This document shows, one piece after another, positions 8,637-18,421 of a stretch of 64,000 nt of DNA. The stretch is taken from contig JANQFR010000015.1 in NCBI GenBank assembly GCA_028277745.1, forward strand, positions 1-64,000. Direction: 5' to 3'. This stretch comes from Phycisphaeraceae bacterium (lineage in GTDB: Bacteria > Planctomycetota > Phycisphaerae > Phycisphaerales > Phycisphaeraceae). Both the position numbers and the translations under genes were made by a program. The notes beneath the pieces were generated by a model. It saw only the letters and a list, made by a program, of their open reading frames with translations. It ran no database searches and had not been told where the DNA came from. Position 1 is the first letter of the stretch; each line of letters opens with the position of its first letter.

Positions 8637-9169
8637 GTCACCCTATTCAAGATGATCGCCGGTGTGTTCTCCTCTATACATCATGAAGTCTCCATACGGA
8701 TTCCCTGTTTTTGCTCGAAAAACACGGATTTTTTCGTTTTTGCAGGGAAGATGGGGGTTTAGGCGGTAGGTTGGCCCGGAGAGGGCGGGATTCAAGATGA
8801 GCGTCTCGCTAAGCTCTTGAAACAAATCTATTTGCGTTCCAAATCCCGAGGATTCAAGGACTTGGACCGTCTCGAAGATGTACTGCGTCTGCACGATTTT
8901 CTACTGTCTTGAACCCTGTTTTGAGGACACATTGAGGACACACCTCTACCGTTCAAGCTTCCTTGGATTGGGTCAGTGCGGGGGACCGATACATACCTGA
9001 TCAGTACCTTCAGGATGCCCTGTGGACCCTCATGAGAGCCGCTTAAGCTTCGTCTGATTCCATCCGGCCCGATTGATCACAAGTTGATCTATCCGGTCAC
9101 GGGTTAGAGCCTCCACGTTCGTCGCAGATTGTCGAGTAAATCTGTTAGAGCGTTTTGCATCATTCCGTT
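8637..9169. other. Gene-poor stretch with short repeats
   Basis: No convincing gene is present. An exact tandem duplication of TTGAGGACACA lies at 8921-8942. The 17-mer at 8776-8792 (CCGGAGAGGGCGGGATT) recurs exactly at 29877-29893, and its complement resembles the 3' end of a tRNA-Ser gene. The region ends at an IS630 fragment, so it may be a former insertion hot spot. Confidence 0.45.
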
Positions 9170-9346
9170 TCATATCGTGTATCCACAAGATCGGAAGTAG
9201 TTGTCGCACTCGGTTGGCGTGACAGTGCGGAGCACCTGGGCCAGGGCGTCGCCGATGGCGTCGAAGGTGCGGGCCGAGACTCGGCGCAGCCACGCCTTGA
9301 CCTTGCTCCACATCTTCTCGATGGGGTTGAGGTCCGGGCTGTAGGG
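9170..9346 (-). pseudogene. IS630-family transposase, C-terminal fragment
   Basis: The minus strand encodes PYSPDLNPIEKMWSKVKAWL and continues for 58 codons to a TGA stop at 9170-9172. PDLNPIEKMW is the hallmark of IS630/Tc1-mariner transposases and includes the last catalytic acidic residue. The homology starts abruptly at about 9346, next to an in-frame TAA, so the N-terminal four-fifths is missing. There is no start codon. It cannot encode a working transposase. Confidence 0.85.
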
Positions 9347-9524
9347 TTACCTATCAGCTTGGGTACTTGGACTGGCGCCCTCTTTCTCGCATGGTCGAGC
9401 TGGGCGGCCATTGCCTTTGCCCAAATTCAATTTATGTCCATACTGTGATGCGCGAACGGGCAGGAAAGCCAATCTGTTTGCGATCTGCCCGAAACACCGA
9501 CAGAATGTCACCGGAGTACTACTA

Positions 9525-10337
9525 ATGATTAAACTCGCTCATCACGCCATGACATGGGAAGGCTGGTGCCGCGAACATGGTCAGGCATTGGACCGCCGCC
9601 AGACGTTGCGGGAGATCGCCTCTTCAGGTTACCGCGGTATCGAAGTCTCTCCCAACCTGGTCGGGTCCGATCCCGTAGCGTTGCTGGATGAGTTGCGCCA
9701 AGCTGATCTCAGTATCGCCGCGGTGGCCACGGCCGTCGCCGCCGTACCGTATCCGCCCAGTGCACAGGAGTTCGCCGCCGCCGTGCAAACCACACGCGGC
9801 CTGGGGGGCGACCAACTCATGCTGTGCGGTGGGTTTCTCGGCAACAAGCGACGGGTCAACCTGGAGCAGGACTACACCCGGTTCGCCGAGGTGCTCTGCG
9901 ATTGCTGTGAAGTCGCCGGAGAGCACGGCGTGAGTGTCGCGTTCCACCCGCACCTCGGCTGCTTGATTGAAACCACATCACAGACCCAACGCCTGCTCGA
10001 GAGCGGGCTGGACCGCTTCAACAACTTTGCGCTATGTATGGACACAGGTCACCTGGCGGCGGCGGGTGTAGAACCGCTGGCGTTCATCAACACTTTCGGC
10101 TCACGAATCAGGCACGTGCACCTCAAGGACTGGTTCGATGAACCCGGCGCCGGCCATTTTGTCGAACTGGGGTCGGGCAATGTCGGGCTGGATTTTGCCG
10201 CAATCGTAGTCGCGCTTGACGCAATCGGATATGAGGGGTGGTACGTCGTCGAGACCGACCGTTGCAACGGCACGCCAGCTGAATCGGCCGAACAATCCCG
10301 CCGCCACCTGGAATCCGTCGCGGTGCTGTCCGGGTAG
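9525..10337 (+). CDS. Sugar phosphate isomerase/epimerase-like TIM barrel
   Basis: A 270-residue protein of the xylose isomerase-like (AP endonuclease 2) superfamily. Metal or active-site candidates are visible in VSVAFHPHLGCLIE (His and Glu), ALCMDTGHLAAAG (Asp and His), RHVHLKDW and YVVETDR (Glu). The ATG at 9525 has GGAG 8 nt upstream; the 38 extra codons upstream in the open frame look like non-coding sequence. The gene is cytoplasmic and monocistronic, and converges on the XylR-type regulator. It likely isomerises or epimerises a sugar or inositol derivative, in line with the nearby Gfo-type dehydrogenases. The precise reaction is unknown. Confidence 0.88.
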   Translation: MIKLAHHAMTWEGWCREHGQALDRRQTLREIASSGYRGIEVSPNLVGSDPVALLDELRQADLSIAAVATAVAAVPYPPSAQEFAAAVQTTRGLGGDQLMLCGGFLGNKRRVNLEQDYTRFAEVLCDCCEVAGEHGVSVAFHPHLGCLIETTSQTQRLLESGLDRFNNFALCMDTGHLAAAGVEPLAFINTFGSRIRHVHLKDWFDEPGAGHFVELGSGNVGLDFAAIVVALDAIGYEGWYVVETDRCNGTPAESAEQSRRHLESVAVLSG

Positions 10338-10435
10338 GCCTGCTGTTGGACTTCGCGATCCGGGGTGAGCGTTCGTCAGCACATCACTAAGCACAAACTG
10401 TGTGCCACCGCAGTAAAGCCCATGGCGACCTGCCT

Positions 10436-11596
10436 TCAACGCTCTGCATACGCAGCGCGATACCGGCTGGGCGACACCCCCTTCTGCTGCCGGAAAGCCT
10501 GGCACAAGTAGGCGGAGGAGGAGTAGCCCGATCGCATGGCGACCTCCATCACGCTCAGATCGGTTTGTTCCAACAGCTGAACGGCGAGGTTAAGCCGGAC
10601 CCGCCGCAACTCCTCGCCCGGCGTCCGCCCCAGTTGCTTCTTAAACCGCTGTTCCAACGCGGTGCGCGAGATCGGTACTTCAGCGAGGACGTCATCGATC
10701 GTGATGCCCGCGGCGGCCTGGGACCGGATCATCGTCAAGGCCTTGTCCAACTCCGCGTCGTGCCCACTGAGCCATTCGGTGGACCGCCGCGGCACCACAC
10801 CCGCGGGCTGGATCATCTCGACAAGGTCCGACTCCGGCCGCTCCCCACGGAACGCCCGTTCCAAGAGCAGCGCGCCACGCAATCCCGCGCTGTGCAGGTC
10901 TACATCAACACTGGTCATGGTGGTCGGGCTGAACTCACAACGCAGTTCGTTGTTGTCGGCCCCGATGACGGCACACTTCGCGGGGACATCGATCCCTAGC
11001 CGGTCGCAAGCGTCGATCACTTGTGAGCCGAACTCGTCGCTGCAGGCCATGATCGCGATGGGGAAAGGCAAACTCTGGACCCATTTTTCAATCACCTCGG
11101 GGCGGTTGAGTTCGTCGTATCTTGGAAAGCGAGGGCGAGGCCTCCCCATCTCGCGCCGGTTGTCGATACAGGTATAGCCGCGATCGGAGAGCGCGGACAC
11201 GAACCCATCACGTCGGAGCAGGCTGTAGTCCAGGTTCAACCCCAGAAAGGCGAACCGGGTGTATCCCTCGGCGATCAGGTGCTCCGCGGCAAGTCGGCCC
11301 ACGGCTCGATCATCGGGCGCCACCGACGGCATACCCTTGACCGGCTTGGCCAAGCGGATGCCGATCTTAGGTTTCGGGGTCGCAGCCAGGGCCCGCAGCA
11401 CGGAGGGTTCGTCGTCCAGCGTAATGAACCCATCCGCGGGGCTACTCTTGAGCCTGCGCGCCAGTTGCGGTTCCCACGCGTACCGCACCACAAGCCGCCA
11501 ACGGTTCGCCTGGCCGTGCTGGTGGATGCCTTCGAGCAGCGGCTCGACCACGTAAGGCTTGGGCAGGACGATAATGTCAATGCGTCGGCTGGGCAT
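10436..11596 (-). CDS. XylR-type AraC-family regulator with sugar-binding-like domain
   Basis: A 386-residue transcription factor. Residues about 1-275 resemble a LacI/periplasmic-binding-protein sensor (FAFLGLNLDYSLLRRDGF, IAIMACSDEFGSQVIDAC, CAVIGADNNELRCEFSPTTMTSVDVD). Residues about 285-386 are an AraC-type double helix-turn-helix (ISRTALEQRFKKQLGRTP, and VMEVAMRSGYSSSAYLCQAF). This is the layout of E. coli XylR. It follows the lyase-like gene by 3 nt, so the two are co-transcribed. It probably senses a breakdown product of the glycan handled by locus A and acts on the divergent promoter around 13487-13672. The ligand is unknown. Confidence 0.92.
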   Translation of the reverse strand: MPSRRIDIIVLPKPYVVEPLLEGIHQHGQANRWRLVVRYAWEPQLARRLKSSPADGFITLDDEPSVLRALAATPKPKIGIRLAKPVKGMPSVAPDDRAVGRLAAEHLIAEGYTRFAFLGLNLDYSLLRRDGFVSALSDRGYTCIDNRREMGRPRPRFPRYDELNRPEVIEKWVQSLPFPIAIMACSDEFGSQVIDACDRLGIDVPAKCAVIGADNNELRCEFSPTTMTSVDVDLHSAGLRGALLLERAFRGERPESDLVEMIQPAGVVPRRSTEWLSGHDAELDKALTMIRSQAAAGITIDDVLAEVPISRTALEQRFKKQLGRTPGEELRRVRLNLAVQLLEQTDLSVMEVAMRSGYSSSAYLCQAFRQQKGVSPSRYRAAYAER

Positions 11597-11599
11597 CGT

Positions 11600-13486
11600 T
11601 TACGTTCCGGATTGCGGCAGGGCGATTTCATGTCGGTGGTCGTTGTATGCGAGGCTCATCGCCCGTTCGCCCAAGGGGAGCGAACCCCAGGGGGTCGCAA
11701 GTCGATCGCCTTTCGTTTCCAAGCGTTTGCCGCGGATCAGCGGGCCGCGGAGGTAACTCAATATGATCCGCGCCCGCGAATCTTCGCAATCCGCATGGAG
11801 TTGAAGCGACGCGGCGTCCCACACCGGGCCGATACGATTTAGTCCATCCACGAAAACCTCGAACGAGCCATCGACTTCACACGACCCGACGCGGACGACC
11901 ATCGCCGCGTCACCCGGCTCAAAACGCAGCTCACGATCCGCCCACAGCCCCGACGTCTCCCATTGACTTGAACACGAGAGCCACACCGCCAGATACCCAT
12001 CGCCCCGCCGCGCCACGATCCACCGGCCGCGCTCTTCAACCGAATCGAATGCCTGTCGCGGGAAGTACAGATGCACCCACGGGAGCTGCGCGGACGTGCC
12101 GATGTGATACACGAGCATCGCCATGCGGCCGACACCAAAGCTGCGTGGGCCCCACTCGTTACCCTGCCAGAATCCCGGCCGAAGGTCGCCCCCGTGCCCG
12201 GGGGGCATGTTGCCCACGGCCCGGTGCCAACGTGGGTCGTCGGTATCCGGCGGCAGGGTCTGCACGTAGCCGTCCAGGATCGCCCGGATCTGAGGCATCA
12301 TCAGTCGGTCCATCCCCGACATGAACACCGGCTGATTGGCGAACACCACCGCACGCTCGCCTAGCGTCGCCTGCCAGACCTGCTCGGTAAACCGCGCCCG
12401 CCCGCCTCCGCTGTTCATGACGCTGAGCATGGCGTCTGCGCAACGCCAAGTGTGCCGCCCGACATGGTCCTCGATCAGCGGGTCGGATTCATCACGCGGA
12501 ATCGGTCCCCAGTCCCAGAGCCCCCGCGTGTGCGTGGCCGAACTGACGAAGAACGGGGCGTGTCTTGCGATCTGCTGGATGACATGAGGCGGGCGATAAC
12601 GGCTGACCGCGGCAAGGATCGCGCCGCCGATGAAGTTCGTGTTGAACGGCTCGGACTGGGCGCCAAACGCGTCGTCGTCATCCGCGAACCAGAGGTGGTG
12701 TAAGGCGCGGGACGGGTTCTCCCGGCCATCCACGCGGTAGACCGAATAGCTGCGTCGAGCCGCGCCGCACATCGCGCCGCCGAAGCGGTCGAGCGCCTGA
12801 TCCAGCGCGATCAGGTCGAGCGTCGCCGCCGCCGCGGCTTGGACCTCCGGGTCGCGGCACAGGTCGTAGAGATTGAGCAGCGCAAGCAGGTTGACGTTGT
12901 AGTAGGTTTCCGCGCCCCATTCACCGCTGCCTTGGGTGAACCAACGATCCATCCAACCCAAGACTTCATTCCTGGATGCGTCGGCGTCGAGACGGTCGGC
13001 GCAGCCGGGGACGTGATCGATCACCACCAGCCTGGCCGCGGCGTGGAGCAGGTTGTGGTTTTCGGTGAGGTCTCCATAGTGCCACTCGAAGTTGCGAACC
13101 GTGTCCTCAAAGCGCTCCCATAACTCATGATCCAACTTGCCGGATTCCGTGGCGGCTTCCCCTTGGCGCACATAGAGGTGCAGAAGCGGATGTAGCGCGA
13201 AATCGGCGAGATGCCATTGGTCCCCGCCGTCGCGTTCGTCGGCGAGGTTGCGGTCGATCATGTCTAAGGTCTGAGCCACGAGCGCCCGTCCGGTGTCGGT
13301 GTGGCCCGTCGCAAAGCAGGCGAGCGCGTAGCCGTCGAAGCACCGGTACGGCCCCCATTGCGTGGTGTCGGGTTGATCGTGCCGCGACGTCACCCACTTG
13401 AGGAATACGCGGGCCGCGGGATCGCGCGGCCCCAAAGGATCATGAGTGGTCGTCGCGTGTTGTGTCATGTCAGCAGTGTCGTCCAT
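11600..13486 (-). CDS. Predicted polysaccharide lyase-like alpha/alpha-barrel protein
   Basis: A 628-residue protein without a signal peptide. Residues about 1-330 are helical with the pattern seen in lyase toroids: DLTENHNLLHAAARL (an ENHN motif like the Asn/His pair of alginate and heparin lyases), WGAETYYNVNLLAL with a possible catalytic Tyr, and a later ARRSYSVYRVDGREN block. The C-terminal half is beta-rich, as in PL15/PL17/heparinase families. Start could be 13486 or the ATG at 13468. It is transcribed with the XylR-type regulator and is divergent from the PEP-CTERM/GH9 genes. Lyase activity is a fold-level inference; a glycosidase of the same fold is possible. Confidence 0.7.
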   Translation of the reverse strand: MDDTADMTQHATTTHDPLGPRDPAARVFLKWVTSRHDQPDTTQWGPYRCFDGYALACFATGHTDTGRALVAQTLDMIDRNLADERDGGDQWHLADFALHPLLHLYVRQGEAATESGKLDHELWERFEDTVRNFEWHYGDLTENHNLLHAAARLVVIDHVPGCADRLDADASRNEVLGWMDRWFTQGSGEWGAETYYNVNLLALLNLYDLCRDPEVQAAAAATLDLIALDQALDRFGGAMCGAARRSYSVYRVDGRENPSRALHHLWFADDDDAFGAQSEPFNTNFIGGAILAAVSRYRPPHVIQQIARHAPFFVSSATHTRGLWDWGPIPRDESDPLIEDHVGRHTWRCADAMLSVMNSGGGRARFTEQVWQATLGERAVVFANQPVFMSGMDRLMMPQIRAILDGYVQTLPPDTDDPRWHRAVGNMPPGHGGDLRPGFWQGNEWGPRSFGVGRMAMLVYHIGTSAQLPWVHLYFPRQAFDSVEERGRWIVARRGDGYLAVWLSCSSQWETSGLWADRELRFEPGDAAMVVRVGSCEVDGSFEVFVDGLNRIGPVWDAASLQLHADCEDSRARIILSYLRGPLIRGKRLETKGDRLATPWGSLPLGERAMSLAYNDHRHEIALPQSGT

Positions 13487-13546
13487 GCGGGGTGTGTGCG
13501 CCCATCGTATATGGAAAACCTAAATTATTATACGCAAAAACCAAAG

Positions 13547-13564
13547 CCGACGCCTGGGCGTCGG
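13547..13564. promoter_or_regulatory. Perfect palindrome, candidate operator
   Basis: CCGACGCC-TG-GGCGTCGG is a perfect 8-bp inverted repeat in the 186-nt region between the divergent lyase-like and PEP-CTERM genes. That location, with a XylR-type regulator in the operon, fits an operator. It could also act as a small hairpin in the leader RNA. Confidence 0.45.
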
Positions 13565-13672
13565 GATATATTGCTTTTAATGATTCCATTCCCCTGTTCC
13601 GGCCGTGGGTCGGGAGAGATCGTGTCTTGAAGTAACCGGCATTCGCCAGTCACTTTTACGGAGGCCTTGACC

Positions 13673-14440
13673 ATGTCCATGATGAAAACCACTTCATTGA
13701 TCGCCGCCTGTGCCAGCCTGCTGTTTGCGGGTTCCTCGCAGGCCGTTTTGTCTTGGAGCGACGACTTCAACAGCTACGCCGACGGCGACAACCTGCGCGA
13801 CGATGTCGCGGTGTGGAATGGAACCGCTGCATCGTTCGTTGTAGATGACGACGGGGGCCTGAGTGGGAGCGGCGCGATCAACACGCCCTCGACATCTGAT
13901 CGTCGTGCGTTGCGTAACGATGTCTCTGGCAACCTCGCGGACGGCGCGATCACCGGACGGGTATATCTGAAACCGGACACTTCGGATTCGGGGCTGGTTG
14001 AACTCTCGCTCTTCACGACCGACGTGGCCAGTTCGTCGCGTTCCGGCCTGCGAGTTACGCTGTCGACTGGCAACGACGGTTACTTAGAGATTAGCAACGG
14101 GGCTGGAGGCGGTTCCGGTAGCCTAGGCGATAACCTTGTCGTTGGCGACTGGTATATGTTTGAGGTTGTCTTCACAAAGAACGGCGGCGATGTGGATGTG
14201 GTTGCCAAGGTCTTCGAGTCTGATGCGAATGGTGTGGTTGGCGCCCAATTCGGTAACACCTATACCGACTCGTTGTCATCTTCGGATATCGCGACCGACA
14301 CGGAAATCTATGCCGGGTTCCGCCCGAGTTTTGACGGCCAGACAGATAACCTGTCGTTTAATCAAGTTCCTGAACCCGCTTCGCTCGCGCTGATGGGGCT
14401 TGGAGGGCTCCTGATCGTCGCGCGTCGCCGCAAGGCTTGA
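13673..14440 (+). CDS. PEP-CTERM-anchored secreted protein
   Basis: A 255-residue exported protein with a signal peptide (about residues 1-27, ending AGSSQA), then a beta-rich body that starts [11 protein letters not shown] and looks like a concanavalin/LamG-type jelly roll. It ends in the PEP-CTERM sorting signal: VPEPASLAL, a short hydrophobic segment and ARRRKA. In the exosortase system such tails are cut and the protein is kept at the surface or released. The start at 13673 has GGAGG 8 nt upstream. It leads the plus-strand locus A operon and is followed by a strong hairpin, suggesting it is made in excess over the genes behind it. It may bind the target glycan; no catalytic motif is seen. 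Confidence 0.93.
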   Translation: MSMMKTTSLIAACASLLFAGSSQAVLSWSDDFNSYADGDNLRDDVAVWNGTAASFVVDDDGGLSGSGAINTPSTSDRRALRNDVSGNLADGAITGRVYLKPDTSDSGLVELSLFTTDVASSSRSGLRVTLSTGNDGYLEISNGAGGGSGSLGDNLVVGDWYMFEVVFTKNGGDVDVVAKVFESDANGVVGAQFGNTYTDSLSSSDIATDTEIYAGFRPSFDGQTDNLSFNQVPEPASLALMGLGGLLIVARRRKA

Positions 14441-14462
14441 TGCCTACGATCGATCTCAGACG

Positions 14463-14490
14463 CACCCCGGCGGTTAACGCCGGCGGGGTG
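14463..14490 (+). terminator. GC-rich hairpin after PEP-CTERM gene
   Basis: CACCCC-GGCG pairs with CGCC-(GGC)-GGGGTG across a GTTAA loop, 22 nt after the PEP-CTERM stop codon. No long T-run follows, so it may be a partial terminator or an RNA-stabilising hairpin that separates expression of the PEP-CTERM gene from the downstream genes. Confidence 0.5.
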
Positions 14491-14532
14491 TACTTAAACT
14501 TCCACAGCATCGACGGTCACGGGAGCCTTGCC

Positions 14533-15282
14533 TTGAAACATTCCCTTCGCCATTCTCGCCGCGGCTTCACGCTCATCGAGCTGATGGTGGTGATATCGAT
14601 CATCGCTTTGTTGATCGCAATCCTTCTTCCGGCGATCAGCTCTGCGCGGGAAGCGGCACGCGGTATCCAATGCGGGACCAAACTCAAGCAACTCGGACTC
14701 GCGATTCTGATCTACGCCGAAGACCACAAGAGCGTGATCCCCTATGAATACACCAGCGGCGACCCCGCGGCGGTGGCCCCCAACGAGCCGGCCGGCTTCT
14801 TCGACTGGCACGAGCGGCTCTACGGCAACGCGGGGGCCTACGCCTACCTGCCCAACACGGCCGGCGACACGGCGTCGGTCTTCTACTGCCCGCTCGCGGT
14901 CGGGGAGGTGGACTTAAGCCCAAGCGGTTCGGGCACCTTCTACTCCATCAACGAACACTTGTACGGCGAACGCCGCGCCAGCGCGACCAACGAATGGCCC
15001 CGCCCGGTCAAGAAGGTCGAACTCCAACTATCGGACACGATCCTGCTGGGCGACGGCGTCATCCAGGAATGGGCGGGCAACCCCTTCTTCCGCCCGAAGT
15101 TCACCCAAGACTATTCCGCCGTGTGGCGGCTGCCCTACCCATTTCAGGTGGTCACCGGACAAGCCAACGGGCTGCACTCGGGCATGATGCAAACGGTAAG
15201 CATCGACGGCCACGTCGAGCGCATCCAGGATTGGTCCGACCCGGAGATTACCGAACGCGTGCAGACCCAGGTCGTTGAGTAG
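14533..15282 (+). CDS. Type II secretion-like pseudopilin (H-X9-DG family)
   Basis: About 249 residues. It has the type IV prepilin leader and cleavage site RRGFTLIE followed by a 20-residue hydrophobic helix, then a variable globular domain ending in [14 protein letters not shown], which is the exact H-X9-DG signature of the abundant planctomycete pseudopilins. The best start is TTG at 14533, 9 nt after GGGAG and beyond the hairpin that ends the previous gene; the longer frame from 14437 would read through that hairpin. It lies 27 nt before the GH9 gene. Such proteins may build short fibres or sit in the cell envelope; their function is unproven. Confidence 0.9.
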   Translation: MKHSLRHSRRGFTLIELMVVISIIALLIAILLPAISSAREAARGIQCGTKLKQLGLAILIYAEDHKSVIPYEYTSGDPAAVAPNEPAGFFDWHERLYGNAGAYAYLPNTAGDTASVFYCPLAVGEVDLSPSGSGTFYSINEHLYGERRASATNEWPRPVKKVELQLSDTILLGDGVIQEWAGNPFFRPKFTQDYSAVWRLPYPFQVVTGQANGLHSGMMQTVSIDGHVERIQDWSDPEITERVQTQVVE

Positions 15283-15308
15283 CGATCCCCGGCACCAGGA
15301 ACTGATAG

Positions 15309-18300
15309 ATGACACATGCCACTTGCCTCGCGTGCTGGCTGCGTAGGTCGGCCGTGGGTGTATGTACCGGAGCTTCGTCCTTGTATACCCAAGCAATCCG
15401 TATGATGTGTGTCTTCGTGATAGCCTGCGGCGCTCAGGCCTCGGCCGTGGCGGACGTTGAGCCGGTCCAACTGCTGTCGGACCACCTCAAACCCGATTTC
15501 GGCTACGGCGACTGGGAAGCGGCGGTTGGCTCGGCCAAGGGGGCCGAAGTTCGGCTCTCCGGCGTGAGTGGCCAGGGCGGGTTTGGTTACAACCTGAACG
15601 CGGACTTATCCAAGCACCTTGACGCGAGCCCCGCGCTACGCGTGACATTGGGCGCGGGCAACAATGCGAAATCACTCCGATTGCTGTTGGTGGACCGCGA
15701 TGGCACACAGCACCGCTACAGCTTCGTCCTGCCCGACACGCCGGGCGAGCACCTGCTAGCGCCGAAAGAAGGCGCTTCCCTGCGTGACCCTAACACAATC
15801 GCGGAACCGGGTACCACGGAAGGGCTCGATGTCACAGGCATCACGCAGGTTCAAGTCATGGGCGACTGGCGGGCCGAGGCGTTGGACCTCACCGTCCACG
15901 CAATACTCCTGCAGCCGGAAGATGACGCCTTCCGTGTCCAACGGCAGGCCCGGGCCGACGCCCGCGCCGCGAAAGCGGCGGCCCACCAGCAAGCGATCAA
16001 GAACGCGTTGGCGAACCTCAAGCGTGATGCCGCATCGCCGCGCGTCACGCACGTCGCGCCGGTGGCGCCACACATCCTGGCATTAACGATCCAGGCCGGG
16101 CACATCCCGCCGCACGGGCAGGCGCCTTACGTTGCGCAGCCGGGTGACCAGATCGTCCCACACAAGAAGCACGAGGCGATTGTCTGGCGCGACGGTAACC
16201 TGGTCGTCGAGAACGAGCACTACGTGCTCAAGCGGAAAGTGGCGGGCAAGACCAAGACCATCGGCTTCATTACCCCTGATCACCAGCACGTCTGGGCCTT
16301 CGATCAGGTGCGAGGCGACCCGCTGCTGACCATCCTCGCTGACCGCGCCGCGGGTTACCGTGTGAGTTCGCCAGACGACGACACGTTCGCGGAGCCGGTG
16401 AATCCCACTGCGGTTTACCGCAAGAGCAAGCCCAGCCAGCACACGTACCCGAACAACGGCGCGGCGATCCGTCACCGTATCTACCTTGAGTTGCCGTCGT
16501 CGCTCAAGCCCGGGAAGACTTACACGGTGCATCTGGAAGGGATCAATACGCAACAGAGCACACTGTCGTACACCCACGACTCCAAGTCCGTGCGTTCGGA
16601 CGCGGTGTCCGCGACGCAGATCGGGTATCGGCCGGACGACGCATACAAGGTCGCGTTCCTCTCGACGTGGCTGGGCACCGGGGGCGGGTTGGCCTACGAC
16701 ATCGACCGCTTCGAATTAATCGACACATTGGGCAGGGTCGTCCACACAGGCGACATCGTGCAGACCAAAGCGCTGGACGCAACGGAGAAGCTCAAGAAAG
16801 AGAAGGACTACGCCAAGACCGCGGTGTACGCGATGGATTTCTCCGCGTTCACGACGCGCGGAACGTACCGCGTACACGTCCCTGGCGTCGGCACGAGCGG
16901 CCCCATCGCTATCGCCGACACGGCGTGGGAGGACGCGTTTCTCACGTCGATGCAAGGCTTCTTGCACCACCGCTCTGGCATCGCGCTCGGGCCCCCGATC
17001 ACCGAGTACGTGCGTCCTCGGCCGTTCCATTCGGCCGACGGGGGCCGGGTCTTCAAGATCGATGTCACCAAGGCGGGCGAATCCAAGTCGGTGAACGACG
17101 CACTGCGGCGGCTGACCGACGATGGGAAGAAGCCGCGCAGCGAATGGCCCGAGCACGCGCCTGATGCCTGGGGCGGCTACATGGACGCGGGCGACTGGGA
17201 TCGGCGGACTCAGCACCTTGAGCCGACGTACCTGCACTTGGAGTTGCTTGAACTGTTCCCGGGTTACTTCGAACAACTCGCGTTGCGCGTGCCAAACGAA
17301 GAGCGCAAGAACAAACTCCCGGATATCCTTGACGAGGCGATTTGGAATACCGGGCTGTACCTGCGAACGCAGACGCCGGACGGCGGCATCCACGGCGGCA
17401 TCGAGTCTTCCGCCCACCCCCGCATGGGCGAAGCCTCGTGGCAGGAATCGCTGGCGGTCGGCCTGTTTAAGCCCGAGTCGGAGAGCAGCTACCAGTTTGC
17501 CGCCACCGCCGCGAAGCTGGCCCGGGTAGCGAAGACGTATGACGCCAGCCTCGCCGATCGGTACGCCGAGTCCGCGACACGGGCCTGGGCGTGGGCGGCC
17601 ACGCACGAACAGGCCACCATCGAGGAAGCACCGATGCCGGGGCAGATGAAGGCGTTGCTGCAGGGCCTCAAGCAGAAGGCGAGCGTCGAGTTGCTCTGGC
17701 TGACGCGTGACGAAGCCTACGCCCAGACGTTCGCTTCGGTTTCATCGCTAGGCGAAGGCGAAGCACCGCCCGATGAAGCCGCCGCGTTCACCTACGCCCG
17801 CCTGCCCGAGGGGCTGGGCAACGCGGACATCAAGGCCGCCGCACGGCAATACATCCTGGACCGCGCGGACACCGCTATCGCGTTTGCCAAGGGCAGCGCT
17901 TACGGCCTGGTCAATGCCAACCCGGACCTGCCCATCATCGGTTACGTGAACTACCTGTCGGCGCCAGGCGCGATCTCCCAGGCCGTCCCCCGCGCGCACG
18001 CGTTGACCGGCGACCCCCAATACCTGCGGGCCACGGTCCAATCCGCCAACCTGTCCGCGGGGGCCAACCCGGACAACATGACCTTCACCACCGGCGTCGG
18101 CTGGAACCCGCCGCGGAACCCCCTGCATATCGACAGCCGGATCACCGGGCAGCCGGCACCCGTGGGCATCACGGTCTACGGGCAGTCGGACCCGTCGGAG
18201 CCGTGGGGCTTCAACGACTGGATGCACACATGGTTCCTCAGCAAACAGATGACCCCGGACTCGCGGAGTTGGCCGTTGTACGAATCCTACATCGACGTCG

Positions 18301-18398
18301 GGTTCTGGCCGGCCCAAAACGAATACACCGTGCACCAGACGATGGGGCCCACCAGCTACACGTGGGGCTACCTCGCGGCCAGACCCGCCGGCGAATAA
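15309..18398 (+). CDS. Secreted GH9-type glycoside hydrolase with novel N-terminal domain
   Basis: A 1029-residue exported enzyme. The order is a long signal peptide (cleavage probably near QASAVADV, about residue 48), a beta-sandwich domain (about 50-205) shared with two other proteins in this window, an Ala/Arg-rich helical linker, an Ig-like CelD_N domain (about 420-550), and a GH9 (alpha/alpha)6 catalytic domain. The GH9 nucleophile/base pair is in GGYMDAGDWDRR (Asp626, Asp629), and the acid Glu is in FWPAQNEYTVHQ (Glu1005). GH9 enzymes are mostly inverting endo-beta-glucanases, though planctomycete members are diverse. AGGAA lies 7 nt before the start. It follows the pseudopilin by 26 nt. 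Confidence 0.9.
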   Translation: MTHATCLACWLRRSAVGVCTGASSLYTQAIRMMCVFVIACGAQASAVADVEPVQLLSDHLKPDFGYGDWEAAVGSAKGAEVRLSGVSGQGGFGYNLNADLSKHLDASPALRVTLGAGNNAKSLRLLLVDRDGTQHRYSFVLPDTPGEHLLAPKEGASLRDPNTIAEPGTTEGLDVTGITQVQVMGDWRAEALDLTVHAILLQPEDDAFRVQRQARADARAAKAAAHQQAIKNALANLKRDAASPRVTHVAPVAPHILALTIQAGHIPPHGQAPYVAQPGDQIVPHKKHEAIVWRDGNLVVENEHYVLKRKVAGKTKTIGFITPDHQHVWAFDQVRGDPLLTILADRAAGYRVSSPDDDTFAEPVNPTAVYRKSKPSQHTYPNNGAAIRHRIYLELPSSLKPGKTYTVHLEGINTQQSTLSYTHDSKSVRSDAVSATQIGYRPDDAYKVAFLSTWLGTGGGLAYDIDRFELIDTLGRVVHTGDIVQTKALDATEKLKKEKDYAKTAVYAMDFSAFTTRGTYRVHVPGVGTSGPIAIADTAWEDAFLTSMQGFLHHRSGIALGPPITEYVRPRPFHSADGGRVFKIDVTKAGESKSVNDALRRLTDDGKKPRSEWPEHAPDAWGGYMDAGDWDRRTQHLEPTYLHLELLELFPGYFEQLALRVPNEERKNKLPDILDEAIWNTGLYLRTQTPDGGIHGGIESSAHPRMGEASWQESLAVGLFKPESESSYQFAATAAKLARVAKTYDASLADRYAESATRAWAWAATHEQATIEEAPMPGQMKALLQGLKQKASVELLWLTRDEAYAQTFASVSSLGEGEAPPDEAAAFTYARLPEGLGNADIKAAARQYILDRADTAIAFAKGSAYGLVNANPDLPIIGYVNYLSAPGAISQAVPRAHALTGDPQYLRATVQSANLSAGANPDNMTFTTGVGWNPPRNPLHIDSRITGQPAPVGITVYGQSDPSEPWGFNDWMHTWFLSKQMTPDSRSWPLYESYIDVGFWPAQNEYTVHQTMGPTSYTWGYLAARPAGE

Positions 18399-18421
18399 CC
18401 GCCTTGCGTTCGGCATAAACC

